64,000 bases of DNA. It comes from Haliclystus octoradiatus. Its lineage: Eukaryota; Cnidaria; Staurozoa; Stauromedusae; Haliclystidae. Positions 1 to 12,359 of the stretch are shown here, in pieces (within the stretch, counting starts at the first letter, position 1; each line of letters starts with the position of its first letter). Under the pieces are notes generated by a model. It saw only the letters and a program-made list of their open reading frames with translations, did not search any database and was not told where the DNA came from. The stretch spans positions 32,010,160-32,074,159 of the forward strand of contig OU744448.1 of NCBI GenBank assembly GCA_916610825.1, read 5' to 3'. Both the position numbers and the translations under genes were made by a program.

Positions 1-1615
1 ATAATTTACTATGTAGAAAATGAATCTACTTTACCTTGCATTTGATCGCGATATGAAATGATCATTTTTGTCAGAATTATTTCGAATAAAAGACAATTTA
101 TATTTTATTCTTATCGGGCTTACATTCTCCTTCGATAAAATATGGTTGTTAACTTATTATTGATTGGTGTATTAACTCAGAGAACCCGCTATTATGTATT
201 TAAATGTTGTTCGGAGATTATGCCGCTCGTATAGTTTTTATTTTGATCTCATTTACAAAAGGGTAAGTTGTATTTTAATAAATATTGTTTGCTATGATCG
301 ATTATTTCATGCAACCTTTTCGCTTTTTATTTTTGTAACACAAGGTTTGTTACACTCATCCAAACTGTATTAACTATTTAAAAGTGTTTTTAAATTATGT
401 TTTTGTGCTTTTAAATTCAAAGCAAAATTTTTGAACGCTGAAAATATTATAATTATTATTGTTTATCACAAATCATATGCTCAATTCAATTTAACTTTGT
501 TAAATTTGATATACCTGAAATTAACTTTATTAAATGTTGATCAACGATAATAACAAGACACCTCTATTTTTATTCTCAAAACTGTAGTAACATACTGTGT
601 CTTATTCGTATAGCAAGTCAACAAAATGAAATTTTAATTTTAATCGATGCCTATAATTCCTTCGTTAATTATGGAAGCAAAATCTGAAAATAAAAGCCTG
701 CCTGCTCAAAACCAAATGATTCATGTTTTTATATTAAATAATAAATTAAAGAAATACTTTTGTGCAATGCCTTGATTGATTCTAAACTCTGTAATTTTAG
801 ACTGTAGACAGATAATCTCTTCGAACTTTGAATATTTTTCGAATTAGTCGAACGCCAACGTCATTTTGAAAATTCTTGCAAGTTAATTTGTTTTTATGCC
901 CCACGATAGATTGTTCATTTCAAAACAGATTGTTTGCTCAGTGTTCTCACAAATTATATATCAAAATAGCCTTTTTAAAAGTGAAATGTTTTATATCTCG
1001 ATTTTGATAAAAGTAATGAATGGCATTTTGTTTCATTAATAAATTAAATTAAGACCTAAAGTCTCTTTAATTTTCATAGCGTTTGTGCCGCGCTATATGT
1101 ATTGCTGATATCAACACTACATGAAATAGGTCTACGTTTCTTTGATTTCAAAAAAATATTTTGTTTGGCCTAGTTATACTGGTAATTCAATGTAATTCAG
1201 TATTTCGTATTGTTTTAATTATCATAAAACTGATTCAGTTTTAAGTTTCACTTGTTCAAACAATTTACACGCAGCTTTTAAATTCAAAGCAAAATATTTT
1301 TGTTCTGGGGATTTCAATTTGAATTCGATTTGGCTGCCCGCTAGATTATCGACCTATGAAATTTTTCAAAATCTCTGAATTTTTTATTGCAATGATATCA
1401 AATAAAATATCAGATGAAGTATATTATTTTAAAACAACGTCATAGACCCATACTTTTCATACAACAAATTTGTTACTGTACACGGTTATCTCGACACAAA
1501 TGTTTACATAATTTCCCGACAACGGATTATCCGTATTATTTCGCCAGTAAGACGTACATAAGTCGCGGACAGACACAGAAATATAGTGATATATAAACAG
1601 ACAGTATTATGTATA
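1..1615 (+). repeat. Partial direct copy (distal half) of the 3.07-kb palindrome-forming element
   Basis: This segment repeats 3028-4618 in the same orientation with scattered mismatches and short indels. Both begin with ATAATTTACTATGTAGAAAA and both end near CAGACAGTAT. It is the third copy of the distal half of the TIR element whose full form lies at 4619-7692. The rest of this copy is outside the window. At about 1605-1620 it fuses directly to the proximal half of the next copy, and most of the two terminal repeats has been lost at the junction. A 60-codon open frame (1414-1596) recurs in all three copies (4425-4607; 4662-4850 on the minus strand). It has no recognisable domain and I regard it as a by-product of the repeat. 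Confidence 0.85.
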
Positions 1616-4600
1616 CTAGCAATGAGTGTAGTCCATAATGGACCTTCTATGATAAAACTTTTAGATCACTTATTATTAAACAATTGACTAAGCTTTCTAT
1701 CGCTGTATAATACGGAGTATGAACTCTGGAGGAGAACATGAGACACAATACGAATTGAAACGATGTAGCATTAATCAATACATCTTAATCATTCCTTTAA
1801 TAAAAATTTAATTTATTTCACATCAATTGAGTCGATTGAAATGTATAATTCAACGTAGCTTTGTCTACATAGAAAAACTTTATTTTATGTGTTGAAAGGA
1901 AGCCAGAACACATTAATTATTATAAATTACAAATACTCAGTCAAATTTCGAAATCTGAAACTATCCATAAAAAGTCATTTCAAATCCGATCCGATCTGAA
2001 GACCTAAAATATTAACCCGAATCTGACCCGACACGATCGGATCGCGTTCGGTTCGAATTCATAAATCTTTATTGCAATATATACAACACTAATGTGGTGT
2101 TCACAAAATAACGCCGTCAAGGTGTGGCCGGTCAAACTCGTGGCATTGCATGCAATATATTCAGTATTAAATTAATTTAGCTTCGACAAGACACATGGTC
2201 CACTAATTTCTGTTATTAACATGATCAAACGATATCTTTTATTAATTAACAATGATTTACTGCTTCATATTAAAAAAAAATCAGAAAAATCGTTGATAAA
2301 AACCGCCGAATGGCGGATTTGAACTTACGACCATGAAATTATTATACCAGAGCATTAACCAATTAGCCACTGCCTTACTTACTAATATCGGCGCTTTGAC
2401 TGAGCTAATCAACAAACCTACTGCTTCGACAACGCATTACTGAACAATGCGGCAGCGCGTGTATTGATTTCAAACTATATATATAATCTGAAAATATTAT
2501 GATATGATAGTATATGAGCCTATATATTTTTGATATTTGCAATCTCAGCAGGTAGGCCTGTGATTTTCATGGCAGTCTATCAAAATACTAAGAGTTCGTT
2601 GAAAATAAAATTTTAAAAGTAAACAAAAGATGTGAAAAGTTGATCTCATAGTGCTTCTTGTTATCAAATTTTCCAGACTAATAGCATCAACATTCTTTTA
2701 AAAGGAAATAAAATTCTATAATAAATCGCTATACTAATTCGATATTGATAATATGTTACATCTTGTTGTCAATATTTCTACGCGCTATTTATAATACATT
2801 ACAGATGTCGAATGAAAGAGAAGATGATTATGAATAAATTAATTATTTTGATAGAAAAACGAAAACAACTCATTTTGCCAGATTCGTGATATGCATTTAT
2901 TCAGAATTTATTGAAACTGACGCGATGGTTTATAGAGTGGAAATGTTTAGTGCAGCTTCAAAGATATAAAATACCACAGCCGATGGTAATATTTAAATGC
3001 TCATGTTATGATGTCTGACGAAAAGGATAATTTACTATGTAGAAAATGAATCTACTTTATCACGATATGAAATGATCATTTTTGTCAGAATTATTTCGAA
3101 TAAAAGACAATCTTTATTTTATTCTTATCGGGCGTACATTCTCCTTCGATAAAATATGGTTGTTAACTTATTATTGATTGGTGTATTAACTCAGAGAACC
3201 AGCTATTATGTATTTAAATGTTGTTCGGAGATTATGCCGCTCGTATAGTTTTTATTTGGATCTCATTTGGAAAATGGTAAGTTGTATTTTAATAAATATT
3301 GTTTGCTATGATCGATTATTTCATGCAACCTTTTCACTTCTTATTTTTGTAACACGAGGTTTGTTACACTCATCCAAACTGTATTAACTATTTAAAAATG
3401 TTTTTGAATTATGTTTTTGTGCTTTTAATTTCAAAGCAAAATTTTTGAACGCTGAAAATATTATAATTATTATTATTTATCACAAATCATACGCTCAATT
3501 CAATTTAACTTTGTTAAATTTGATATACCTGAAATTAACTTTATTAAATGTTGATCAAAGATAATAACAAGACATCGCTATTTTTATTCTCGAAACTGTA
3601 GTAGCATACTGTGTCTTATTCGTATAGCAAGTCAACAAAATGAAATTTTAATTTTAATCAATGCCTATAATTCCTTCGTTAATTATGGAAGCAAAATCTG
3701 AAAATAAAAGCCCTGCTGCTCAAAACCAAATGATTCTTTTTTTATATTAAATAATAAATTATAGAAATACTTTTGTGCAATGCCTTGATTAATTCTAAAC
3801 TCTATAATTTTAGACTGTAGACAGATAATCTCTTCGAACTTTAAATATTTTTCGAATTAGTCGAACGCCAACGTCAATTTGAAAATTCTTGCAAATTAAT
3901 TTGTTTTTAAGCCCCGCGATAGATTATTCATTTCAAAACAGATTGTTTGCTCAGTGCTCTCACAAATTATATATCAAAATAGCCTTTTTAAAAGTGAAAT
4001 GTTTTGTATCTCGATTTTGAGAAAAGTAATGAACGGCATTTTGTTTCATTAATAAATTAAATTAAGACCTCAAGTCTCTTTAATTTAATAGCGTTTGTGC
4101 CGCGCTATATGTATTGCTGATATCAACACTACATGAAATAAGTCTACGTTTCTTCGATTTCAAAACAGATTTTGTCTGGCCTAGTTATACTGGTAATTCA
4201 ATGTAATTCAGTATTTCGTATTGTTTTAATTATCATAAAACTGATTCAGTTTCAAGTTTCACTTGTTCAAACAATTCACACGCAGCTTTTAAATTCAAAG
4301 CAAAATATTTTTGTTCTGGAGAATTCAATTTGAAGTCGATTTGGCTGCCCGCTAGATTATAGACCTATGAAATTTTTCAAAATCTCTGAATTTTTTAATG
4401 TAATGATATCAAATAAAATATCAGATGAAGTATATTATTTTAAAAAAACGTAATAGACCCATACTTTTCATACAACAAATTTGTTACTGTACACGGTTAT
4501 CTCGACACAAATGTTTGCGTAATTTCCCGACAACGGATTATCCGTATTATATCGCCAGTAAGACGTACATAAGTCGCGGACAGACACAGAAATATAGTGA

Positions 4601-4618
4601 TATATAAACAGACAGTAT
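1616..4618 (+). repeat. Left arm of a ~6-kb palindrome (near-complete element copy)
   Basis: Read forward, this is the reverse complement of 4619-7692 almost base for base. Examples: CTCATGTTATGATGTCTGAC at 2998-3017 mirrors 6271-6290, and the hydropathic-looking CAGACAGTAT end at 4609-4618 abuts its own mirror image. The arms are not identical. Around 3060 the left arm lacks a short stretch (after CTACTTTA) that both the right arm and copy 1-1615 retain. There are also many single-base differences. The arms have therefore diverged, which argues against a sequencing fold-back artefact. No protein-coding gene is recognisable. The arm lacks most of the 15-bp terminal repeats that bound the right copy. 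Confidence 0.85.
2301..2374 (-). repeat. tRNA-like segment (SINE-type pol III promoter relic), left arm
   Basis: On the minus strand this contains TGGCTAATTGGTTAATGC, resembling an A box and D arm, and GTCGTAAGTTCAAATCC, resembling a B box and T loop, about 30 bases apart as in a tRNA gene. The anticodon and acceptor stems do not pair properly, so this is a tRNA-derived relic and not a functional tRNA. The same segment lies at 6919-6992 in the other arm. Confidence 0.6.
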
Positions 4619-7600
4619 CACTTATATACATAATACTGTCTGTTTATATATCACAATATTTCTATATTTCTATATTTCGATATTTCTGTGTCTGTCCGCG
4701 ACTTATGTACGTCTTACTGGCGATATAATACGGATAATCCGTTGTCGGGAAATTATGCAAACATTTGTGTCGAGATAACCGTGTACAGTAACAAATTTGT
4801 TGTATGAAAAGTATGGGTCTATGGCGTTGTTTTAAAATAATATACTTCATCTGATATTTTATTTGATATCATTGCATTAAAAAATTCAGAGATTTTGAAA
4901 AATTTCATAGGTCGATAATCTAGCGGGCAGCCAAATCGACTTCAAATTGAAATCTCCAGAACAAAAATATTTTGCTTTAAATTTAAAAGCTGCGTGTAAA
5001 TTGTTTGAACAAGTGAAACTTGAAACTGAATCAGTTTTATGATAATTAAAGCAATACGAAATACTGAATTACATTGAATTACCAGTATAACTAGGCCAGA
5101 CAAAATATGTTTTGAAATCAAAGAAACGTAGACATATTTCATGTAGTGTTGATATCAGCAATACATATAGCGCGGCACAAACGCTATGAAATTAAAGAGA
5201 CTTGAGGTCTTAATTTAATTTATTAATGAAACAAAATGCCGTTCATTACTTTTCTCAAAATCGAGATATAAAACATTTCACTTTTAAAAAGGCTATTTTG
5301 ATACATAATTTGTGAGAACACTGAGCAAACAATCTGTTTTGAAATGAATAATCTATCGCGGGGCTTAAAAACAAATTAATTTGCAAGAATTTTCAAATTG
5401 GCGTTGGCGTTCGACTATTTCGAAAAATATTCAAAGTTCGAAGAGATTATCTGTCTACAGTCTAAAATCATAGAGTTTAGAATTAATCAAGGCATTGCAC
5501 AAAAGTATTTTTATAATTTATTATTTAATATAAAAAAACGAATCATTTGGTTTTAAGCAGCAAGGCTTTTATTTTCAGATTTTGCTTCCATAATTAACGA
5601 AGGAATTATACTGGCATCGATTAATATCAAAATTTCATTTTGTTGACTTGCTATACGAATAAGACACAGTATGTTACTACAGTTTCGAGAATAAAAATAG
5701 CGATGTCTTGTTATTATCTTTGATCAACATTTAATAAAGTTAATTTCAGGTATATCAAATTTAACAAAGTTAAATTGAATTGAGCGTATGATTTGTGATA
5801 AATAATAATAATTATAATATTTTCAGCGTTCAAAAATTTTGCTTTGAATTTAAAAGCACAAAAACATAATTCAAAAACATTTTTAAATAGTTAATACAGT
5901 TTGGATGAGTGTAACAAACCTTGTGTTACAAAAATAAAAAGTGAAAAGGTTGCACGAAATAATCGATCATAGCAAACAATATTTATTAAAATAAAACTTA
6001 CCATTTTCCAAATGAGATCCAAATAAAAACTATACGAGCGGCATAATCTCCGAACAACATTTAAATACATAATAGCGGGTTCTCTGAGTTAATACACCAA
6101 TCAATAGTAAGTTAACAACCATATTTTATCGAAGGAGAATGTACGCCCGATAAGAATAAAATAAAGATTGTCTTTTATTCGAAATAATTCTGACAAAAAT
6201 GATCATTTCATATCGTAATCAAATGCATGGTAAAGTAGATTCATTTTCTACATAGTAAATTATCCTTTTCGTCAGACATCATAACATGAGCATTTAAATA
6301 TTACCATCGGCTATGGTATTTTATATCTTTGAAGCTGCACTAAACATTTCCACTCTATAAACCATCGCGTCCGTTTCAATAAATTCTGAATAAATATGCA
6401 TATCACGAATCTGGCAAAATGAGTTGTTTTCGTTTTTCTATCAAAATAATTAATTTATTCATAATCGTCTTTCCTTTCATTCGACATCTGTAATGTATTA
6501 TAAATAGCGCGTAGAAATATTGACAACAAGATGTAACATAATATCAATATCGAATTAGTATAGCGATTTATTATAGAATTTTATTTCCTTTTAAAAGAAT
6601 GTTGATGCTATTAGTCTGGAAAATTTGATAACAAGAAGCACTATGAGTTCAACATTTCACATCTTTTGTTTACTTTTAAAATTTTATTTTCAACGAACTC
6701 TTAGTATTTTGATAGACTGCCATGAAAATCACAGGCCTACTTGCTGAGATTGCAAAGATCAAAAATATATAGGCTCATATACTATCATATCATAATATTA
6801 TCAGATTATATATATAGTTTGAAATCAATACACGCGCTGTCGCCTTGTTCAGTAATACGTTGTCGAAGCAATAGGTTTGTTGATTAGTACAGTCAAGGCG
6901 CGTACAACAGTATGTAAGGGGTTGGCTCATTGGTTAATGCTCTGGTATTACAAAATCAGGGTCGTAAGTTCAAATCTGCCAATCGGCAGTTTTTATCAAC
7001 GATTTTTCTGATTTTTTTTTTAATATGAAGCAGTAAATCATTGTTAATTAACAAAAGATATCGCTTGATCATGTTAATAACAGAAATTAGTGGACCATGT
7101 GTTTTGTCGAAGCTAAATTAATTTAATGCTGAATATATTGCATGCAATGCCACGAGTTTGACCGGCCACACCTTGACGGCGTTATTTTGTGAACACCACA
7201 TTAGTGTTGTATATATTGCAATAAAGATTTATGAATTCGAACCGAACGCGATCCGATCGTGTCGGGTCAGATTCGGGTTAATATTTTAGGTCTTCGGATC
7301 TGATCGGATTTGAAGTGATTTTTTATGGATAGTTTCAGATTTCGAAATTTGACTGAGTATTTGTAATTTATAATAATTAATGTGTTCTGGCTTCCTTTCA
7401 ACACATAAAATAAAGTTTTTCTATGTAGACAAAGCTACGTTAAATTATACATTTCAATCGACTCAATTGATGTGAAATAAATTAAATTTTTATTAAAGGA
7501 ATGATTAAGTTGTATTGATTAATGCTACATCGTTTCAATGCGTATTGTGTCTCATGTTCTCCTCCAGAGTTCATACTCCGTATTATACAGCGATAGAAAG

Positions 7601-7692
7601 CTTAGTCAATTGTTTAATTATAAGTGATCTGAAAGTTTTATCATAGAAGGTCCATTATGGACTACACTCATTGCTAGTTATGTATATAAGTG
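4619..7692 (-). mobile_element. Complete 3.07-kb non-autonomous DNA element with 15-bp TIRs (right palindrome arm)
   Basis: The segment begins CACTTATATACATAA and ends TTATGTATATAAGTG, a perfect 15-bp inverted terminal repeat. Inside lie AT-rich non-coding DNA, a tRNA-like segment (6919-6992) and a GATC-rich patch around 7240-7310. No transposase frame is visible, so the element is probably mobilised in trans. The outer end is followed by short degenerate repeats of ATAAGTG. No clear target-site duplication was found, as expected if copies inserted into one another. The superfamily cannot be named from the TIR alone. Confidence 0.7.
6919..6992 (+). repeat. tRNA-like segment (SINE-type pol III promoter relic), right arm
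   Basis: This is the mirror copy of 2301-2374. It shows TTGGCTCATTGGTTAATGC (A-box/D-arm-like) and GTCGTAAGTTCAAATCTGCC (B-box/T-loop-like). The stems do not form a normal cloverleaf, so it is not called as a tRNA gene. Confidence 0.6.
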
Positions 7693-8039
7693 ATAAGTGA
7701 TAAGTAATAGTCAGAAAATTATTCAAATAACTGTTTTCCATTTATTTTACATGTGAATGATGTATATATGCGGCCTGTATGTAACTTTGAGGAATGATCA
7801 TTACACAATTTACGAATAGTCTATACTTGTCGCAAATTCTTAATCGAAAACAATTTGCGGTTTTAATTAACCGTCATAGCTGACAATCCCATTTCACAGG
7901 TGCAAATATGAATCACTGTCATCCTAAAGATTCTGAGTTACTTTTGACTGCAATAGACTAGGTGTAATATGCAAGCATCACACATTAACAGTTTATCTAG
8001 CAAAAATATGACGAATCTCCTTTTATGATTCCTCTATAG
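7693..8039. other. Non-coding upstream flank of fucolectin-like copy 1
   Basis: From about 7720 this sequence aligns with 48008-48406 upstream of the second lectin copy. It ends in a pyrimidine-rich splice acceptor (CCTCTATAG). No coding exon or signal-peptide exon was found here, so the first exon of the gene is missing, distant or was displaced by the palindromic element. Confidence 0.6.
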
Positions 8040-9204
8040 AGATATCACTGATTGGGAAATCTTGCAATAGAAGCAGTGTTTGGAATTCAGCTTACGAATG
8101 CATTTATGCAATCGATGGAACATTAACTGTATCAGAAGGGAGATACTTTCATACTAAACCTGAAAGCAATCCTTGGTTACAAATTGATCTCGGCTCCATT
8201 CATACGATTTTTAAAGTAATGCTATACAACAGAGGAGATGCTCTTGATTTGTTTACAATCCAACTTCAATGCAATCCGATGCCTAATCAGGCATGTGCAC
8301 AAATGTAAGTAGCCAGTCATATTTATACAATTATCAGGGGGTTACTAGGGGGAATGGGTTGAGGATATGCGAAATTATCACACACTCTCCTGTAAATGAT
8401 GACACTTGTATGTGTCTGACTCAAGGGTATGATGCATAGCTGTCGATATTGTAGTCGGATTGCGGAAAAAATTTTGATAGTTTCTGTAAGAGCCGCAAGA
8501 GGACGCTATGGAAAAGATGTAACTTGTTTTGCTGCAAAGAAATAAACGAAATTTGAAAACAAAACACTTCCACTACTTCTTGTTAAAAATTTAGCAGTTC
8601 TGCTATTACAATGCTTACAAAAAAGTTGTTGACAACGTGATGGGTTAACAAACAGTATTTGGAAATCTCATCTATATGTTAGATTACGAATTTTCTTCAT
8701 ATAAAATTTAGAATGTTACATCTGAAATCAGATTGTCTTTACTTATGTATGTCTCCAGATAAACAAACCATCAACGTAGATGCAATCCATTTCCGAAAAA
8801 ATGAAGTCTTTATCGTTACTATGATAATATTTTTACTTCTTCTTGAAACATTTTATTTAACCAATTTTTTCAAATCTGTTAGCATTAGATATAGTTAGAT
8901 TATTATGGAACAGAATTATATTTTTAGAACATGATAAAATGTTCAAAGTAAAGAAATTGATTTATCTTCTTATAATTTTCGTTGATATTATAGAACCTAC
9001 TTGCACATTTCAAGTTATTATTATTATTATTCATTATTTTGCAATAGTTGTGTCAAAGATGTACCTTGGACTTCTGATAGGATTAGATCATTGGAATGCG
9101 ATACATCTGTTGTTGGACGATATTTGACTGTAATTATTCCTCAAATTAGTCCCTCTTCAACTGGAACTATTGTCATATCCGAAGTTAGGGCATTTGGATA
9201 TTAA
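8040..9204 (+). CDS. Fucolectin-like F5/8 type C domain, two 3'-terminal exons (copy 1)
   Basis: Exon 8040-8304 follows an AG acceptor and ends at a GTAAGT donor. Exon 9048-9204 follows TTTTGCAATAG and ends in TAA. The phases agree: two bases of an Ile codon end the first exon and one base opens the second. The joined product reads through SCNRSSVWNSAYECIYAIDG, then WLQIDLGSIHTIFKVMLYNR, and finishes GRYLTVIIP ... ISEVRAFGY. The WLQIDLG, GRY and C-terminal EVRAFG motifs and the cysteine spacing are typical of the fucolectin branch of F5/8 type C (discoidin) domains. Such domains bind sugars and are usually secreted. The 5' end of the gene, including any signal peptide, is not in view. Copy 2 at 48407-49560 has the same splice sites. 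The open frames inside the intron (8713-8898, 8939-9127) are also seen in copy 2, but this is duplicated intron sequence. Confidence 0.75.
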
Positions 9205-10136
9205 TATGTACAATTACGAAAGAAATAACTAAAGCGATTTAAAGATGATACATTTTCAAATTTGCGCTAGAAATATGATATTGTTTATGTTATATAAAAT
9301 TATTCAATGAAATATCCTTAATTAGAGAAGTATCGCTGCTTCCTTGCACCTTGCAATCATATTGACGATCGAAAACAACAACAGCACTCACGGGCGCATA
9401 GTACGTAGACAATCAAGTAGGGTATACATAGATGTCATTGAATATTTCTGGATATATTGCTGTATAGTATATTCAATGTCATGTAGACAATAAATGGTGT
9501 TTAGTTTAACATTACTGCTATAACAAATGTCATGCTTTTATTATACATATACCTGATTTGAACTAATTAGTCTATAATTGATATTATTCTGACATTATGT
9601 ACTCCCGCACTCATTCCTACAAATTCTCTAACATTCATTTAATCGTTTTCGTTCGGAAATCATTAACAATGATATTAATCAATTTCTAACATTTGAACTA
9701 ATACTGAAAAATTGTATGTATAGCCTTAACAAAAATAATCAACGCTATACTATATTCGTCCTTGTCAGAAGTTTAGAATACTGTTCCACTTTAACTCTGC
9801 CATGTGAGCCTGTAACAACAATTGTCTGATGTTCAAGCTTTAAGGAACATTCAGTTCAGAAGTTTTCGAAAACAAATATTTATAAATCAAAATTGGATAG
9901 GACATATGGAAAAGATTCAGAAAACAATAAATGTCATACCAAATTGCAAACTGGATTTACAGAGTGCAGGGTTTTCTAGCAAAAAGAGAAGAATGTTTAG
10001 AGATTTTGAAATGGTTCTACTTATGGAACAAGTATCTTTTTTTATATAGGGGATTTAGATATGTTATTGGGACATATACCAATAATCAACAATGCCATAT
10101 ATGCCATGAGAATTTTCTGTCTGAGATAACCATAAC
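9205..10136. other. 3' flank of lectin copy 1, duplicated with 49561-50445
   Basis: This is AT-rich sequence aligning along its length with the flank of copy 2. A polyadenylation-type AATAAA occurs near 9489. The stretch 9770-10050 matches the open frame at 50104-50337 but here is broken by stops and frameshifts. No gene is called. Confidence 0.6.
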
Positions 10137-10160
10137 GATCACCCTAACCCTAACCCTTAA
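10137..10160 (+). repeat. Interstitial telomere-like repeat, left part (interrupted)
   Basis: CCCTAACCCTAACCCTTAA is a short run of the TTAGGG-type telomeric unit read on the C strand. It stops at the TTAA that flanks the giant element. The array resumes at 31163. The uninterrupted counterpart in unit 2 is 50446-50550. Confidence 0.8.
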
Positions 10161-10390
10161 GCTACGGCCGAATGACTTTTTGAGTGTTGGCCAAATTAAA
10201 ATGTCATTTGGCCACCCCAAAATTAAGTGGGGCTGATTATGGATGAGTTGGCGTGTGTTAGGCTACGAAAAAAAGCAGTTTGAATATGATCAAAAATTTG
10301 GCCAACGGAACCCAACAATCTATTCTGCTCGACCTTTTACAAAGTTGTTGGTCAAATGAAAATAGTCATTTGGCCGCTTTGGCCAACTCG

Positions 10391-11450
10391 GGCCAACATA
10401 GCCTGCGCGCAGACCCAAATATATTTTGTATGATTAGTAGGGTCTGCGTAATATCGACAGAAAGTTTGCGCTGGACTGAATTAGGGGGAGTGGCAGAAAC
10501 GTGAGAAATCTATTGTTTGTCTATTGTTCATCAGCCAATCGCTAGCGAGTTCTCCAAAACTAGAACCAGAATATGATTGGTTGATAAATATAATTTTTGA
10601 CGCAATCCTTTTCAAGTATGCTACACGCAAGCCGAATAATAAAACGTCGTTCTTCTTCGATAAAATCAATTTGCTTGTGTTCGTTTCAGTTTTGTACGAT
10701 GGATACCTCTGACTTTTTTATTCAATACAGACTTTTTGTAATTATTTTTCTAATAAAATGAACATAGTGTATTGACAAAAACGATTTGTTGTTAATTTGT
10801 CTTTCTCGGAGGACGGGACATGCTATTTTACAAACAGCATATCGGCAAATAAAGACTTGATTTCAAGATACTGAAATTCATTTGGATTGTGTTTGTGTTC
10901 ATCGTAAAAGCCAATTTGTCATGGGTAATATCGAAAGAACAAGTCATTTTATTATATAGAGAACGATTTAATCTCTGGATCTTTTTCGCTGCGCCATGGC
11001 AATGGATTACAAAAATATTTCTTTAAGAAAGACTAATTCTCGACATCGTTTTATTACCGATGCCGATGTCAATTTTCGAGTTTCTTTGTCAACAAACAAA
11101 TTCATTCAAAACATTGGACAACTTAGATCACTTCATAATGAACAGAAATAGTACTTTGTATTAAGTTAGTATGAGTCATTTGAACGTGGTTATACATCAA
11201 CTCATCTTATTTCGTAAATAATAAGTGTCAATTTTGATTGTGAAAAGTTTTGTTATTTACGAAAATCGGACTTGCAGAAATGCTGTTTGTGACGCCGTCT
11301 ATCGTTGAACAACGCTGAGCAGCAGGAGTTAAAGTGTAGTGACGTTCCACCACTCCCTTCAACTTCCGCCCAGCGCAAGCTATCTGTCGATATTACGCAG
11401 ACCCTACTAATCATAAAAAAGATTCGGGTGTGCGCAGGTTAGGCCAACCC
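10391..11450. repeat. Inverted-repeat element (~1.06 kb, ~110-bp arms) in the left end of the giant transposon
   Basis: ATTAGTAGGGTCTGCGTAAT (10432-10451) through TTGCGCTGG recurs inverted at about 11370-11411. Weaker inverted similarity extends outward (GCCTGCGCGCAGACCC against GGGTGTGCGCAGG). The interior holds a CCAAT-containing stretch near 10540 and no convincing gene; small open frames on both strands near 10480-10712 look accidental. It may be an inserted MITE or an internal part of the giant element's complex terminus. Confidence 0.6.
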
Positions 11451-11639
11451 AGCTTTTATCAGCAAAATACGAGGCTTCAGCGAATGGTTAAAAGTGACGT
11501 AATTCATAACTTGACGCGGACAGATATTTATATCTAGACTTTGCTTCGATTTATTTCAAGTGTGAAATCCTGTTATTTTGGAGTTATTTATCTCTATATT
11601 TTACTGTCGTTTATCAATACACACCATGGTTCTATAGTA

Positions 11640-12359
11640 GTAGTATAGACAGTCACATTATAGGAATGTGCCGTCCCTGTTGTGCCTTACATATTTGCTA
11701 CACAAAGAACGCCACAAATTACGGTCAGACATAGCTGACAAAGAAACTTGTAAACAACACAATTCACGATACTAAACTTTATGAAAAAATACTACTCTCC
11801 CATAGCCCCGTCGAAGCATCTCCTTTGATTTCCAGTGAAGGATGTCATGCAGCGGTTGGGGGGCATATTTCTTTGATCTTTCGATGTGACCTAAAAACGA
11901 CATATGACGTTGGTGAGCAATAGCAGAGGCAGAAGGGGAAAGTTTTCTAAGTTTAGCAGGAGACAGTAGGTTGGGCCAATGTACTCCTAAAGCATGACGA
12001 AGAATGGCGTCATAAGCTGAGTCAAGTCCAGTCAATAGTGAGGTTGATAGAACCCACGTTTTAAATGAATTAAATAGAACAGGTTCTATCGTGTGTCTGA
12101 ACAGTATTAACTTAACGTTAGTGTTGGCATCGGAAGCCCAGAATTTATTCAGACCTCTAATGGCTGCCCAAGCTTGGCCTCTACGTTGTGTTAAACCATC
12201 TGGAGAAGATGAAAATACAAAACCTAGGTACTTGAACGAATCTACACGTTCTATGTCACCACAAGTGGCCGCGCCCCAAGTAGGGGGATCCGGGAGAATG
12301 CCCCCTCGGAAAATTTTTGGGGATAGTATCTCGCAGGAGCTCTCTGAACGGTATTTCAC
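11640..12359 (-). pseudogene. LINE ORF2 C-terminal region (3' end of a split non-LTR retrotransposon)
   Basis: The minus-strand frame 12359-11772 contains VDSFKYLGFVFSSSPDG and a region ending RHMSFLGHIERSKKYAPQ. These are the usual end-of-RT segment (xxFKYLG) and the downstream thumb/C-terminal segment (xxFLGHxxR) of RTE-like or related LINE ORF2 proteins. After a frameshift the C-terminus continues to a stop near 11664 (SDRNLWRSLC), followed by a short ACTACTACTA-like tail at about 11640. The catalytic YADD box is absent. The EN and N-terminal RT parts of a LINE in the same orientation are at 21700-23811, so the two pieces are probably one element split by later insertions. The frame opens with an unrelated-looking segment (SPKIFRGGILPDPPTWGAA). 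Confidence 0.7.

Noticed and set aside
2301-2374. Possible tRNA gene on the minus strand
   Set aside because: A and B boxes are present but anticodon, T and acceptor stems do not pair; treated as a tRNA-derived relic.
1-7692. Palindrome as a sequencing fold-back artefact
   Set aside because: The arms differ by many substitutions and indels, which a fold-back of one molecule would not produce; still worth a long-read check.
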